Shown: positions 1 to 10,760 of the stretch, piece after piece
How positions within the stretch are numbered: the first letter of the stretch is position 1
Layout of the letters: each line of letters begins with the position of its first letter
Assembly (NCBI RefSeq): GCF_900167255.1
Contig: NZ_FUYB01000002.1
Span: 237,875-301,874 of the forward strand
Length of the DNA stretch: 64,000 nt
Direction: 5' to 3'
Source of the DNA: Thiothrix eikelboomii
GTDB taxonomy: Bacteria; Pseudomonadota; Gammaproteobacteria; Thiotrichales; Thiotrichaceae
Position numbers and translations under genes: made by a program
Notes under the pieces: model-generated
Told to the model about the DNA's origin: nothing
The model's database searches: none
The model's input: only the letters and a program-made list of their open reading frames with translations

Positions 1-371
1 TGATTTAACCGATCTGCCGCGACAGCCTGATCAATGATCGCCGACAACTCATTGCCCCGACGTTGCGTATCATCATAGAAAAACTTAAGTTCTGGCGTTA
101 CCCGCAGTTTCAAACCACGCCCCAATTCATGCCGCAAAAAACCTGCAGCATGATTGAGAATATCTTCAGCTTGCTTAGCCTGGTCGACATCTAAGATATC
201 AAACCATACTTTGGCATGCGCCAAATCTTTAGACACGACCACTTCTAACAAAGTGACCATACCAAGGCGCGGGTCTTTTAACTCGCGCACTAACTGGGCT
301 AAATCGCGTTGTAACTGTTCAGAAACACGGTCACTCCGCGAATAACCTTGACGAGGTGAATGGGAAGGCAT
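1..371 (-). CDS. rbfA: 30S ribosome-binding factor A, 3' end cut by the window
   Basis: RbfA is a small KH-fold protein that binds the 30S subunit and helps 16S rRNA 5'-end maturation, including at low temperature. Read on the minus strand from the ATG at 371, the protein starts [20 protein letters not shown] and contains the family-typical segments RELKDPRLG and LKLRVTPELKFFYDDT. About 123 codons are visible with no stop, so only a few residues should be missing beyond base 1. The start overlaps the infB stop (TAATG), so translation is probably coupled to infB. The order rimP-nusA-infB-rbfA is the classical proteobacterial one. Confidence 0.93.
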   Translation of the reverse strand, partial: MPSHSPRQGYSRSDRVSEQLQRDLAQLVRELKDPRLGMVTLLEVVVSKDLAHAKVWFDILDVDQAKQAEDILNHAAGFLRHELGRGLKLRVTPELKFFYDDTQRRGNELSAIIDQAVAADRLN

Positions 372-3211
372 TAGATACTCCGTGCGACTTGAACATGCTC
401 GAAGACCTCAATTTGGTCACCCACACGGACATCATTGTAGTCCTTCACAGCAATACCGCACTCCGTACCGACCTGAACCTCTTTCACATCATCACGATGA
501 CGCCGTAAAGACTCCAGCTCACCCTCAAAAATAACCACATTATCACGCAGCACCCGAATCGGGTTACCACGGCGAACCACACCTTCCACTACTAAGCAAC
601 CCGCTACTTGGCCAAAACCAGAGGCACGGAAAACATTGCGAACCTCAGCCAAGCCTAAGAACACTTCTCGAGTTTCCGGTGACAACATACCACTCATGGC
701 CGCACGCACATCATTAATCACATCATAAATAATGCTGTAATACCGAATTTCAACATCATTATCCTGTGCTAAGCGCCTTGCCCCTGCATCAGCACGCACA
801 TTAAAGGCGACCACAATTGCTTTAGAAGCAGCTGCTAAGTCAATATCACTTTCATTCATTCCACCGATGCCTGAGGAAATAATCCGTACTTCCACTTCAT
901 CTGTAGACAATTTCAGCAATTCACTGCGAATTGCTTCAACGCTCCCCTGTACATCGGCTTTAACCAATAAATTGATTTGTGCACGTGCCCCGGTTTGCAT
1001 TTGGCTAAATAAATTGTCCAACTTAGCCGTGTTCTGTGCTGCAAACCGACTATCACGTTGCTTTTCTTGCCGTAATTCAGCGATTTCACGTACCTTACGC
1101 TCATCACTGACGACAAAAGCCTCATCACCCGCCTCAGGAGCGGATGACAAACCAACGACCGCCACAGGAATTGAAGGCCCTGCTTCCTTAACTGAACGAC
1201 CATTTTCATCAAATAAAGCACGTACACGGCCGTATTGCGTACCACAGAGCAGAATATCGCCTTTGCGCAAAGTACCTTCACGAATCAGTACCGTAGCTAC
1301 CGCACCACGGCCACGCTCGATACTTGCTTCAATCACTGTACCTTTGGCAGGGACATCGACGGGTGCAGTCAACTCTTGAACTTCAGCCACTAATAAAATG
1401 GTTTCTAACAGCTCATCAATGCCGACCCCAGTTTTCGCTGAAACACGTACTACGGGGACATCACCCCCCCATTCTTCGGTCAAAACGCCGACTTGGGAAA
1501 GATCATTTAAAACGCGATCCACATCAGCTTGTGACTTATCAATCTTATTGATCGCCACCACCATCGGAACTTTAGCTTCCTTAGCGTGCTGAATCGCTTC
1601 TTTAGTCTGAGGCATCACCCCATCATCCGCAGCCACAATTAGCACCACAATATCGGTGACTTGCGCACCACGAGCACGCATTTTCGTAAAGGCCGCATGA
1701 CCCGGCGTATCTAAGAAGGTGACCGTACCCCGCGAGGTATCCACATGATAAGCACCGATATGCTGAGTAATACCCCCAGCCTCACCTGAAGCCACTCGGG
1801 TCTTACGAATATAATCCAGTAAAGAAGTTTTACCGTGGTCAACATGCCCCATAATCGTGACGACTGGTGGACGTGTTTCTAAGGCAACATCGCTATTATC
1901 ACCTAAGACTGAAGCTAAGATCGCCTCATCATCCATGACCTGCATGGGCGTCGCTTTATGGCCTAACTCTTCAGCGACTAAAATTGCGGTCTCTTGATCA
2001 ATCGACTGATTGATCGTGACCATCATGCCCATTTTCATCATGGACTTGATAATATCAGTCGCACGAATCGCCAATTTCTGTGCAAGATCCGACACAATAA
2101 TCGTGGATGGAATTTCAATCTCACGAATCACCGGTGCAGTTGGCTTCTCGAAACCATGCTTGACCTCACGCTCAGGTGCACGCCCTGGTTTACGCTTATT
2201 ACCTTTGTGCTGAATAACAGGGGTATTACCACGCTCGTTTTCACGACCCCGAGTTTTAATTTTTTTCTTTTCGCCGCGCTTAGTATCATCGTCGTCCGTG
2301 CTGACTAAACCAGGCAGAGGATTGATAACGGGCTCTTCCTCTTCCAAACCAATCACTTGTTTAGGCGCTAAGGACTGCTTAGGCTTAGCACGTGAAGGCC
2401 GCCGCTTCAAGGCATCGGAGGCTTCTTGACGTGCCGCATCAACTACTAATTGACGCTGCTCTAAACCCGAAACATTGGTAGTTTCTTTAGTTGCTGTAGC
2501 AGCCGTATCCGGCTCGGTTGCTTCCGCTTTAATCGGTGCAGGTGTCACTACCCGCTCGACTGCTGGTGGTTCAGCGACTAGTTCAGGTTCCACCGCAGCG
2601 ACAGATGGCATGACGGGTTCAACCGGAGTGATAACCTCAGGCACGACCGGTGTTTTAGCAACTGGCTCAACCGGAGTGATAATTTCAGGCATCACGGGTG
2701 GCTGTGGTGGTTGCGGTGGTTGAGCCACTGCCTCTTTGGCTTCTTTCTGCCGACGAATACGCTGTAGCTCTAATTCACGCCGCTCACGCTCGGCTTTTTC
2801 TAGCACCGCTTCTCGGACACGTCGATCATTCTCTGCTTGGCGTGCCAAAGTTTCAGCACGTTGCTCAGCCGCACGATCCGCTTGCGCATCAGACTCACTG
2901 TTACGTAGACCAATCGTTTTCTTACGCCGCACCTCAACACCTTGAGGTTTACGATCATTGCCACCTGCTCCACCGGGAGTAGCTCGTTTTAAAGTAATTT
3001 TTCCTGCACCTGCATTACGGTTATCCACAGTCTCAGTTCGTCCACTGCTTGCTTCATTTTTAATACGCTCTAGCAACATGAGCTTTTGCGCATCAGTAAT
3101 CTTGTCTTCTGGACTGCTGACCTCAATGCCTGCTCGTTTTAGCTGCCGCATCAATACATCAACAGGAGCTTTCACCATCGCGGCGAGTGCTTTTACCTGA
3201 ATATCTGACAT
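371..3211 (-). CDS. infB: Translation initiation factor IF-2
   Basis: This GTPase brings initiator fMet-tRNA to the 30S subunit and promotes subunit joining. The 946-residue protein has an IF2 N-terminal domain (residues 1 to about 50), a long charged linker rich in E, R, K and A, a second IF2_N region near residue 365, then the G domain with GHVDHGKT near residue 453, DTPGHAAF and NKIDK, followed by the C-terminal beta-barrels. The linker contains an imperfect repeat built on EIITPVEPV and EVITPVEPV. The start has a strong AGGAGG seven bases upstream. It lies 19 bases after nusA and overlaps rbfA by one base. Nearby initiator tRNA fits a shared role in initiation. Confidence 0.98.
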   Translation of the reverse strand: MSDIQVKALAAMVKAPVDVLMRQLKRAGIEVSSPEDKITDAQKLMLLERIKNEASSGRTETVDNRNAGAGKITLKRATPGGAGGNDRKPQGVEVRRKKTIGLRNSESDAQADRAAEQRAETLARQAENDRRVREAVLEKAERERRELELQRIRRQKEAKEAVAQPPQPPQPPVMPEIITPVEPVAKTPVVPEVITPVEPVMPSVAAVEPELVAEPPAVERVVTPAPIKAEATEPDTAATATKETTNVSGLEQRQLVVDAARQEASDALKRRPSRAKPKQSLAPKQVIGLEEEEPVINPLPGLVSTDDDDTKRGEKKKIKTRGRENERGNTPVIQHKGNKRKPGRAPEREVKHGFEKPTAPVIREIEIPSTIIVSDLAQKLAIRATDIIKSMMKMGMMVTINQSIDQETAILVAEELGHKATPMQVMDDEAILASVLGDNSDVALETRPPVVTIMGHVDHGKTSLLDYIRKTRVASGEAGGITQHIGAYHVDTSRGTVTFLDTPGHAAFTKMRARGAQVTDIVVLIVAADDGVMPQTKEAIQHAKEAKVPMVVAINKIDKSQADVDRVLNDLSQVGVLTEEWGGDVPVVRVSAKTGVGIDELLETILLVAEVQELTAPVDVPAKGTVIEASIERGRGAVATVLIREGTLRKGDILLCGTQYGRVRALFDENGRSVKEAGPSIPVAVVGLSSAPEAGDEAFVVSDERKVREIAELRQEKQRDSRFAAQNTAKLDNLFSQMQTGARAQINLLVKADVQGSVEAIRSELLKLSTDEVEVRIISSGIGGMNESDIDLAAASKAIVVAFNVRADAGARRLAQDNDVEIRYYSIIYDVINDVRAAMSGMLSPETREVFLGLAEVRNVFRASGFGQVAGCLVVEGVVRRGNPIRVLRDNVVIFEGELESLRRHRDDVKEVQVGTECGIAVKDYNDVRVGDQIEVFEHVQVARSI

Positions 3212-3230
3212 TTATTGTCCTCCTGTTGAG

Positions 3231-4715
3231 TTACGCTGACTCGCTAAACCAAGGCTCTCGAGCAGTCATGATCAATTGAGCAGCACGATCTTTATCCATG
3301 CCCTCAATCTCTAATAATTCATCCACCGATTGCTCGGCTAAATCTTCCATGGTACGTACACCCATCTCCGCTAGCTTATACGCTAGCTCTTTATCCATAC
3401 CTTTCATGGTCAATAGATCATCTGCTGGAATCGGGGTATCTTTAGCAATCGCTTCGGTTAATAAAGCAGTACGAGCACGTTCCCGCAGTTCATTCACAAT
3501 CTCTTCGTCAAAAGCTTCAATTTCTAGAAACTCTTCACGGGGGACATAAGCAACCTCTTCTAAAGTAGAGAAACCTTCCTCTACTAAGATAATGGCGACC
3601 TCTTCATCCACATCGAGACGACTAATAAACAATTCGAGAATCGCTTGCTGCTCAGCTTCTGTTTTTGCCTCAGCCTCTTCGACACTCATTACATTCAAAG
3701 TCCAGCCAGTGAGTTCACTCGCTAACCGTACATTCTGCCCACCCTTACCAATCGCTTGGGACAACTTATCTTTGTCGACCCCAATATCCATTGTTTTCTT
3801 GTCTTCATCGACCACAATCGACAAGACTTCTGCAGGTGCCATCGCATTCATGACATAAGTGGCAATGTCTTCATTCCACAGAACAATATCTACCCGCTCA
3901 CCATTTAATTCCGTAGTGACCGTTTGAATCCGTGAACCCCGCATCCCAACACAAGCACCGACCGGATCAATATTCGGTAGATTGGCACGCACAGCCACTT
4001 TAGCCCGTGAACCCGGATCACGTGCTGCCCCCATAATATCAATCATTTCTTGATTGATTTCGGGAACTTCGAGCTTCATCAATTCAATTAAGAAATTTAC
4101 ATCGCTACGGCTCACAATAATTTGTGGACCACGCTGTTCTTGGCGAATCTCTTTCAAGTAGCCACGCATCCGCGCGCTATTATGCACCATTTCACGCGGA
4201 ATCATCTCTTCTCTTGGAATTAAAGCTTCAGCATTGTCGCCTAAATCTAAGAAAACACCTTTGCGATCCACGCGCTTAACCGTACCCATAATCAGCTGGC
4301 CAACTTTATCCCGGTAGCTAGAGACTAGTTTTTCACGCTCGGCTTCTCGTACTTTAGCCACAATCACTTGTTTAGCGGTTTGGGCAGCAATACGTCCAAA
4401 CTCGACTGACTCAATCTTTTCCTCGATATATTCGCCGACTTCTACATCTAAACCGCGACTGTGTGCATAGCTTAATAAAATCTGCCGCTCGGGGCTTTCA
4501 AAATTAGGATCTTCGTCATCCACCACTAACCAACGGCGATACGTATCATAATCACCCGTATTACGGTTAACCGCTACTCGAACATCCATGTGCATGCCAA
4601 AGCGCTTGCGAGTGGCCATCGCTAAAGCAGTTTCAACGGCATCAAAAATTAAACCTTTGCTAACATTTTTTTCGTTGGAAACTGCATCAACAACGTAGAG
4701 GATTTCTTTATTCAT
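3231..4715 (-). CDS. nusA: Transcription termination/antitermination factor NusA
   Basis: NusA binds RNA polymerase and nascent RNA and modulates pausing, termination and antitermination. At 494 residues it matches the E. coli protein in length. The N-terminal polymerase-binding domain covers roughly residues 1-125. An S1 domain follows (around 137-200, GTVKRVDRKGVFLDLGDNAE), then the KH region containing GACVGMRGSRIQ and DKLSQAIGKGGQNVRLA. Two acidic C-terminal repeats end the protein, with helix-hairpin-helix-like segments such as LLTMKGMDKELAYKLAEMGV and ELLEIEGMDKDRAAQLI. The ATG overlaps the rimP stop (ATGA), so translation is probably coupled. Confidence 0.98.
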   Translation of the reverse strand: MNKEILYVVDAVSNEKNVSKGLIFDAVETALAMATRKRFGMHMDVRVAVNRNTGDYDTYRRWLVVDDEDPNFESPERQILLSYAHSRGLDVEVGEYIEEKIESVEFGRIAAQTAKQVIVAKVREAEREKLVSSYRDKVGQLIMGTVKRVDRKGVFLDLGDNAEALIPREEMIPREMVHNSARMRGYLKEIRQEQRGPQIIVSRSDVNFLIELMKLEVPEINQEMIDIMGAARDPGSRAKVAVRANLPNIDPVGACVGMRGSRIQTVTTELNGERVDIVLWNEDIATYVMNAMAPAEVLSIVVDEDKKTMDIGVDKDKLSQAIGKGGQNVRLASELTGWTLNVMSVEEAEAKTEAEQQAILELFISRLDVDEEVAIILVEEGFSTLEEVAYVPREEFLEIEAFDEEIVNELRERARTALLTEAIAKDTPIPADDLLTMKGMDKELAYKLAEMGVRTMEDLAEQSVDELLEIEGMDKDRAAQLIMTAREPWFSESA

Positions 4716-5200
4716 GAATGTGCACTGCTCCTTTTTCCTTTTTTAGGCGTTGTTTTCATCTCATAGACTAAGCGACCCCGATCAATGACTGCATACGGGA
4801 TTTCGCAGCTCCCATCCTCTAGCTCTAGCGTAATCGCCTCAGCATTAGCTTCTTTCAGAACACCCACAAAATTGCGACGGGATTGCACCGGTAATTGAGT
4901 ACGAACTTTGAGTTTTTCGCCGATATAGCGCTGATAGTGCTCGGGTGTGAACAAAACCCTATCCACACCGGGCGAAGACACTTCCAATACATAAGCCACT
5001 GGAATTAAATCTTCGACATCTAAGGCCGCACCGATTTGGGCACTCACTCGCCCACAATCGTCGACGTTAATACCATTCGGTGAGTCAATAAAAATGCGCA
5101 ATAAAGCACTTTCCGCATAAGAGCGGTATTCATAACCCCACACGGCATAGCCAAGACCTGTGACTGTGGTGTGGATTAGCGCATTTAAACGTTCTTGCAT
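4712..5200 (-). CDS. rimP: Ribosome maturation factor RimP
   Basis: RimP is needed for 30S subunit assembly. The 162-residue protein shows the family pattern: an N-terminal alpha/beta domain with LRIFIDSPNGINVDDC, the signature YVLEVSSPGVDRVLFTPEHY, and a C-terminal SH3-like barrel. It is the first protein gene after tRNA-fMet, as metY-rimP-nusA-infB in E. coli. It is separated from the tRNA by an intrinsic terminator, so some transcription may read through or start in the short gap. No strong Shine-Dalgarno sequence is visible before the ATG at 5200. Confidence 0.96.
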   Translation of the reverse strand: MQERLNALIHTTVTGLGYAVWGYEYRSYAESALLRIFIDSPNGINVDDCGRVSAQIGAALDVEDLIPVAYVLEVSSPGVDRVLFTPEHYQRYIGEKLKVRTQLPVQSRRNFVGVLKEANAEAITLELEDGSCEIPYAVIDRGRLVYEMKTTPKKGKRSSAHS

Positions 5201-5230
5201 AATAACCGTTAGAGCAATTTTAAGAGGTAA

Positions 5231-5254
5231 TAAAAAAGCCCCTTAAAGGGGCTT
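5231..5254 (-). terminator. Intrinsic terminator after tRNA-fMet
   Basis: On the minus strand an AAGCCCC / GGGGCTT stem with a five-base loop is followed directly by a run of T. It sits 10 bases downstream of the tRNA 3' end and 30 bases before rimP, so it can end the tRNA transcript or attenuate read-through into rimP-nusA-infB. Confidence 0.85.
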
Positions 5255-5264
5255 CTTATATATT

Positions 5265-5341
<77 letters not shown>

Positions 5342-5354
5342 TCAGAGGTTGTGA

Positions 5355-5383
5355 ACTATAGAGACTTTGGGCTGAGGATGCAA
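5355..5383 (-). promoter_or_regulatory. Promoter of tRNA-fMet
   Basis: The minus strand shows TTGCAT, a 17-base spacer, then TATAGT (5 of 6 to consensus). The -10 box ends 13 bases before the tRNA 5' end. Spacing and position fit a sigma-70 promoter. Confidence 0.8.
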
Positions 5384-5412
5384 GTGATAATTTAAAAAAA
5401 ACCCAAATAGTT

Positions 5413-5703
5413 TTAACGAATATAACGATACACAAAACCGGGGAAAGCAAACACCATGAACAGAGCGGAGGTAACCGCATAAAACTCCCAGTCTTGAGAG
5501 TGATTGCTACCCATAATCCGCTGCTCTAGTAAATAACCTAGGCCACCCACGACAAAGTATAAAACCAACCACTCCAGTAAGCGCACCCAAGCTGATTTTT
5601 TCGTACAATGCAGGATAAGAAAGCAGCGCTCACTCAACCAAGGCAAATTAGCCAAGCCAATCGCTACGGCTAAATAAATCCATTGAACCGACTGCAAACT
5701 CAT
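5413..5703 (-). CDS. DUF2818 family membrane protein
   Basis: This 96-residue hydrophobic protein has about three predicted membrane segments (around residues 5-22, 40-60 and 72-90). It begins MSLQSVQWIYLAVAIG and ends FPGFVYRYIR, a layout I recognise as DUF2818, which in beta- and gammaproteobacteria often follows nuoN. Its ATG overlaps the nuoN stop (ATGA), so it is the last gene of the complex I operon. Its function is unknown; a role in assembly or stability of the membrane arm is only inferred from position. Confidence 0.8.
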   Translation of the reverse strand: MSLQSVQWIYLAVAIGLANLPWLSERCFLILHCTKKSAWVRLLEWLVLYFVVGGLGYLLEQRIMGSNHSQDWEFYAVTSALFMVFAFPGFVYRYIR

Positions 5704-7151
5704 AACCGACTCGCGCTTAAGGCTAAATCACAAATACTCATCAAGATACCGGGGAAAATCCCTAGGAGGACCATTAATAAGCCATTGACACTCACTAATA
5801 CACGAATATCCATGTCAGCTTCAATCGGGACTTGCTCATTAGGTTGATCAAAGTACATGATTTTAATTATGCGTAGATAGTAGAACGCACCAATCACCGA
5901 CATCACCACCATAAAGACCGCTGCCCAAACAAACTTAGCCTCGACCACCGCTTCAATAATCGCAAACTTTGCATAGAACCCAGCAGTAGGTGGAATACCC
6001 GCCATTGAGAATAAAATCAATAGAAACATCAAGGCAAACCACGGATGCCGACGACTCAAGCCTTTTAAGTCCTCTAAGTGCACCACTTCATACCCTTTGC
6101 GCCCTAACAAAATCAGCATCGCAAACGCACCTGCTGACATCAAGGCATAGAGTAAAATATAAAACATAGCAGCGCTATAGCCGGTATGGGTAGTCATCAC
6201 GATCCCCATTAGCATGAATCCCATATGAGCTATCGCTGAATAAGCAAATAAACGCTTCAGATTATTTTGTACTAGGGCAAGCAAATTACCTAAGGCAATC
6301 GAGAGCAAAGCTAACAGCATAAACATCTGCGACCATGCCGCTTGAGCTGGTTCTAAGGCCTCGACCATCAAGCGGATCACGATAGCAAAGGCTGCAATCT
6401 TCGGTGCACTGCTTAAAAATAGAGTCACTGCGGTTGGTGTACCTTGATACACATCAGGTAACCACATATGGAAGGGGACAACACCGAGTTTGAATGCTAA
6501 GCCTGCCACGATAAAGGTGAGTGCAAACATCAATAGCAAATTAGTCGAAACATCAGCTTGACTTGAAAAATACTCACGCAAAGTATTCAACTCTAAACTG
6601 CCACTCAAACCATACAGCACCGACATACCATACAGTAAGAAACCTGAAGCCACGGCACCCAGCACAAAATACTTAATAGCCGCCTCGGTGGCCTGCGCAT
6701 CATCACGCCGCATCGCAACTAAGGCATACATGGACAACGACAGTAGCTCTAGACCCAAATACAGCACTAATAAATGATAGCCAGAGACCATAATCAGCAT
6801 ACCTAAGATAGCTGTCATGCCGAGTACAAAAAACTCGCTCTGCCACATATCTTGATCACGTAGATATTTACGCGCACACGCAAAAGCCAACATAGAAATG
6901 AGCAAAATACTAATTTTCAGCACGCCTGCCATTTCATCAACCATATACATGCCATCAAGGCCTAGGGTTTTATCTGCGCGATTAAAGAAAGAGCTATACA
7001 CTAATAAAAGAGTGGTCAGTAAAGAAGCTTGAGTGGCTAAATACGTAATCACTCGGGATTCTTTACCTAAAAACAGATCCAGCAATAGCACCACACACAG
7101 CGCTGCTAATAAGAAGATTTCTGGACGAGCAATTTCAAAGGCGGCCATCAT
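5700..7151 (-). CDS. nuoN: NADH-quinone oxidoreductase subunit N
   Basis: NuoN is one of the three antiporter-like proton-pumping subunits of complex I. The protein has about 14 membrane helices and the conserved block AFKLGVVPFHMWLPDVYQGTPT, whose lysine and proline pattern is typical. The reading frame is open upstream to 7205, but the ATG at 7151 (protein MMAAFEIARPEIFLLA, 483 residues) overlaps the nuoM stop and has AAGGGG five bases upstream, so I place the start there. The next possible ATG is one codon later. Confidence 0.95.
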   Translation of the reverse strand: MMAAFEIARPEIFLLAALCVVLLLDLFLGKESRVITYLATQASLLTTLLLVYSSFFNRADKTLGLDGMYMVDEMAGVLKISILLISMLAFACARKYLRDQDMWQSEFFVLGMTAILGMLIMVSGYHLLVLYLGLELLSLSMYALVAMRRDDAQATEAAIKYFVLGAVASGFLLYGMSVLYGLSGSLELNTLREYFSSQADVSTNLLLMFALTFIVAGLAFKLGVVPFHMWLPDVYQGTPTAVTLFLSSAPKIAAFAIVIRLMVEALEPAQAAWSQMFMLLALLSIALGNLLALVQNNLKRLFAYSAIAHMGFMLMGIVMTTHTGYSAAMFYILLYALMSAGAFAMLILLGRKGYEVVHLEDLKGLSRRHPWFALMFLLILFSMAGIPPTAGFYAKFAIIEAVVEAKFVWAAVFMVVMSVIGAFYYLRIIKIMYFDQPNEQVPIEADMDIRVLVSVNGLLMVLLGIFPGILMSICDLALSASRL

Positions 7152-8701
7152 GAATTCCCCTTCATAGCAGGCATCAGGTCTGATGGCGACACCATCATCA
7201 TCCACTCTCGAATCGAGCCTTCCATGAGTCGAATGAGTGGCTCAGGCCACCAACCTAAGACTAAAATGGCCAAGCCTAAGACACCGAGGATCACAAATTC
7301 ACGCCGATTAATATCTTGTAACTGATTCAGCTCGCTACTATTCACTTCCCCAAAGAGCACCCGTTTGACCGCCCATAAGGTATAAGCCGCACCCAAGATT
7401 AAAATCGTCGCTGCAATTGAAGCGACCCAAAAATGCGCTTTAGCACTCGCTAAAATCACAAAAAACTCACCGACAAAACCCGAGGTACCCGGTAAGCCCA
7501 CATTAGCCATTGCAAACAACATAAAGAAAGCCGCAAATACGGGCATCCGACTCGTAATACCGCTGTAAGCACTGATTTCAGTACTCTGTAGGCGCTCAGC
7601 CAACATCCCCACTGCAAGGAATAACCCACCTGCCACAAAGCCATGCGAGATCATCTGCACCATCGCACCTTGTACTGCCAACACACTCCCGCTGACCGCT
7701 GCATCGGCAAATGCTAAACCTTGGAGCTTAAAAACCAGAAATAAACCCAAAGTTACAAAACCCATGTGTGCGACCGAAGAGTAAGCGATCAATTTCTTTA
7801 AATTGGTTTGCACCAACGCAATCAAACTCATATAAACAATGGCAACTAAGGACAAAATAACCACTAATAAAGCCCAATCATGGGCAGCTTCGGGCACAAT
7901 CGGCAGGGCTAAACGATAAAATGCATACCCCCCTACTTTAACGCTAATCGCCGCCAACATGACCGAACCACCGGTTGGCGCTTGAGCATAGGCTTCCGGC
8001 AACCAAGTATGTAACGGCCATAAGGGTACCTTCACGCCGAAAGCCACTAAGAATGATAAGAAAATCAGTAATTGCGCCGATTCACTCAGATTAGTTAAAG
8101 CATAAAGATCGGGTAGAAAAAAGCTCCCCTGCTCGGTTTGCGTATACAGATAAACTAAGCTGACTAATAAAAATACCGAACCCGCAAAGGTATAAATAAA
8201 GTATTTAATCGTTGCATGAATCCGCTGTGCCCCCCCCCAGACTCCTAAAATCAAGAATAAGGGGATCAACATCCCTTCGAAAAAAACATAGAATAGCAAA
8301 GCATCTCGTGCCATAAACACGCCATTGACTAAACCTTCCATGATTAAGAAGGCCGCCATGTATTGTGCAATCCGCTCTTTGACTGAATCCCAAGCCGCTA
8401 CCAACACCAATAGCGTCATAAAGGTATTCAACAAAATCAGTGCAATCGAAACGCCATCCACGCCTAAGTCATAATTGACATGCACACCTAGCGCATCAAT
8501 CCAGCGGAAAGTTTCCGTAAACTGCATGGTGCCTGCTGCAGAGTCATAGACAAAGTACAGCGGTAAACTGATTAAAAAACTGAGCGTAGCCACCAATAAA
8601 GCAGCTTGACGTGCACCGTAGCGATCACCCACGATGAGCACCCCAAACCCGCCCATGATGGGCAACCACAGCAGAAAACTAAGGATTGGCCATTCCATCA
8701 T
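7148..8701 (-). CDS. nuoM: NADH-quinone oxidoreductase subunit M
   Basis: NuoM is an antiporter-like subunit of the complex I membrane arm that contributes a proton channel. It has 517 residues, about 14 helices, and conserved motifs including FYVFFEGMLIPLFLILGVWGG (with the buried glutamate), FGVKVPLWPLHTWLPEAYAQ and LVQTNLKKLIAYSSVAHMGF. It lies between nuoL (32-base gap) and nuoN (4-base overlap), the usual order. Confidence 0.97.
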   Translation of the reverse strand: MMEWPILSFLLWLPIMGGFGVLIVGDRYGARQAALLVATLSFLISLPLYFVYDSAAGTMQFTETFRWIDALGVHVNYDLGVDGVSIALILLNTFMTLLVLVAAWDSVKERIAQYMAAFLIMEGLVNGVFMARDALLFYVFFEGMLIPLFLILGVWGGAQRIHATIKYFIYTFAGSVFLLVSLVYLYTQTEQGSFFLPDLYALTNLSESAQLLIFLSFLVAFGVKVPLWPLHTWLPEAYAQAPTGGSVMLAAISVKVGGYAFYRLALPIVPEAAHDWALLVVILSLVAIVYMSLIALVQTNLKKLIAYSSVAHMGFVTLGLFLVFKLQGLAFADAAVSGSVLAVQGAMVQMISHGFVAGGLFLAVGMLAERLQSTEISAYSGITSRMPVFAAFFMLFAMANVGLPGTSGFVGEFFVILASAKAHFWVASIAATILILGAAYTLWAVKRVLFGEVNSSELNQLQDINRREFVILGVLGLAILVLGWWPEPLIRLMEGSIREWMMMVSPSDLMPAMKGNS

Positions 8702-8733
8702 AAATCACTATCTCGCATTATTTTCCGCCAACC

Positions 8734-10758
8734 CTAAACTGATCTTAAGGCTAACAAAATCCAGCCCAGCATTAAGGCTAAGCCTAGAACCATTGCAAAG
8801 GCGTAATGATAGAGATAACCCGTTTGCACTCGCCTTGCCCAACCAGCGCTCCAAGCCGTCACTCGCCCTAAACCATTGACGATCAGGCCATCAATTAATA
8901 GCCGATCCACAAAACTCCATAAGCTCGTGCCTAAATACACAGCACCCTTTGCGAAAAACTTTTGATTAAAGCTATCGGCATAATATTTGTTATCCAATAA
9001 ACGATAGAGCCAAGGGAAGGTGTCATAGGCTTTATCCGCCACACTGTCATCCTTAATATAAACCCACCACGCTAAAGCGATCCCCGCCAAGGCTAACCAA
9101 AAAGGTAAAGATAACAAACCATGCCCAATGAAACTCAAGACACCGTGGTAGCCCTCACGCACCAAAGCCAAAGCCGGATGCCGCTCAGCGACCATTATCG
9201 TCGTCACATCTCGCATGCCTTCACCGACATTATGTGCAGGCAATAAAACTTGTGAGAAAAAATCCCCCATCACTAAAGGTCCAATTAAGAACCCTGCGAG
9301 CACGGTTGGAATCGCCAACAAAATTAAAGGTATCGTAATCACTTTCGGTGATTCTTTAAGATGCAATAAGGTCTGATCATCCATGCGTTCATCACCATGA
9401 AACACCATAAAAATCATGCGGAAGGTATAGAAGGCCGTGACTAAGACCCCCAGTAGCACCATGAAATAAGCATAACCAGACGCTGACAACGATGAATGAT
9501 GCACTGCTTCAATAATCACATCTTTCGAGAAAAAGCCTGAAAAGACCGGAATACCGCATAAAGCCAAAGCCCCAATCACTGCAGTCCAATAGGTAATGGG
9601 TAGATGCCGCCGCAACCCGCCCATCTTGCGCATATCCTGCTCATGATGCATGGCTACAATCACCGAGCCTGCTGCCAAGAATAATAAGGCTTTGAAAAAA
9701 GCATGAGTCATTAAATGAAAAATGGCGGCTGAATAGGCCGATGCGCCTAAGGCCACTGTCATATAACCTAACTGCGACAAAGTGGAATAAGCAACGACCC
9801 GCTTAATATCGGTTTGGACAATCGCAATCAAGCCCATAAAGAACGCTGTGGTTGCACCGATCACCAAAATAAAATTCAAAACAATATCCGACTGCTCATA
9901 AATCGGTGACACCCGCGCCACCAAGAAAATGCCAGCTGTCACCATCGTTGCCGCATGAATCAACGCAGAAATCGGTGTAGGGCCTTCCATTGAATCAGGA
10001 AGCCATACATGTAAAGGCACTTGCGCGGATTTACCCATCGCACCAATAAATAATAATAAAGCAATTAAATCTTGGTGGCTTAAACCTAAAGCTTGCGTCA
10101 CAGGATCTAAAGGTAAATCACCCTTACCACCGACAACCGATACCTCAAGCCGATCAAAGACCTGAATATAATCCAATGAGTTCGCATAAATCAGAATGAC
10201 CGCAATCCCTAGAATAAAGCCAAAATCACCAACTCGATTAACGATAAAGGCTTTCATACTCGCATGCGCTGCCGTTTCTTTGGTATACCAAAACCCGATC
10301 AACAAATAAGAAACCAAACCCACTAATTCCCAGCCAAAGAAAAGCTGAAGGAAATTATTACTCATCACCAATAGCAGCATGGCAAAGGTGAACAAGGAAA
10401 TATAGCTAAAAAAGCGCGTATAGCCCGGATCTTCATGCATATAGCCAATGGTATAAATATGCACCATTAAAGATACGAAGGTCACCACTAGCATCATCAA
10501 TACAGACAGATTATCAATTAAGAAACCAAACTGCATTTTGATGCTGTCAACTTCTGCCCAGACATAGATATTCTCATTAATAATTGTGCCGTCCAGAGCA
10601 ACAACTTTGAATACCCAAAGCGATAATAAAAATGCTAGAGCCACTGAACCTGTCGTCAGGTAATGTGACCTTACTTTACCAAGCTTATGCCCAAATACCC
10701 CCACCAAGATCGAAGCAAATAGCGGGGCAAGCACAATGAGTAATAGCATCAAGCCCAT
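8734..10758 (-). CDS. nuoL: NADH-quinone oxidoreductase subunit L
   Basis: NuoL is the distal antiporter-like subunit of complex I; its C-terminal lateral helix runs along the membrane arm. The 674-residue protein contains FFGWELVGLVSYLLIGFWY, GKSAQVPLHVWLPDSMEGPT and VQTDIKRVVAYSTLSQLGYM, all typical of the family. The C-terminal part (from about residue 560) holds the amphipathic helix and the last membrane anchor. It begins two bases after the nuoK stop. Confidence 0.97.
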   Translation of the reverse strand: MGLMLLLIVLAPLFASILVGVFGHKLGKVRSHYLTTGSVALAFLLSLWVFKVVALDGTIINENIYVWAEVDSIKMQFGFLIDNLSVLMMLVVTFVSLMVHIYTIGYMHEDPGYTRFFSYISLFTFAMLLLVMSNNFLQLFFGWELVGLVSYLLIGFWYTKETAAHASMKAFIVNRVGDFGFILGIAVILIYANSLDYIQVFDRLEVSVVGGKGDLPLDPVTQALGLSHQDLIALLLFIGAMGKSAQVPLHVWLPDSMEGPTPISALIHAATMVTAGIFLVARVSPIYEQSDIVLNFILVIGATTAFFMGLIAIVQTDIKRVVAYSTLSQLGYMTVALGASAYSAAIFHLMTHAFFKALLFLAAGSVIVAMHHEQDMRKMGGLRRHLPITYWTAVIGALALCGIPVFSGFFSKDVIIEAVHHSSLSASGYAYFMVLLGVLVTAFYTFRMIFMVFHGDERMDDQTLLHLKESPKVITIPLILLAIPTVLAGFLIGPLVMGDFFSQVLLPAHNVGEGMRDVTTIMVAERHPALALVREGYHGVLSFIGHGLLSLPFWLALAGIALAWWVYIKDDSVADKAYDTFPWLYRLLDNKYYADSFNQKFFAKGAVYLGTSLWSFVDRLLIDGLIVNGLGRVTAWSAGWARRVQTGYLYHYAFAMVLGLALMLGWILLALRSV

Positions 10759-10760
10759 AA

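Noticed and set aside
867..1379. Long frames on the opposite strand inside infB, nusA and nuo genes.
   Set aside because: They lie within well-supported genes and show no family features; they are shadows of the coding strand.
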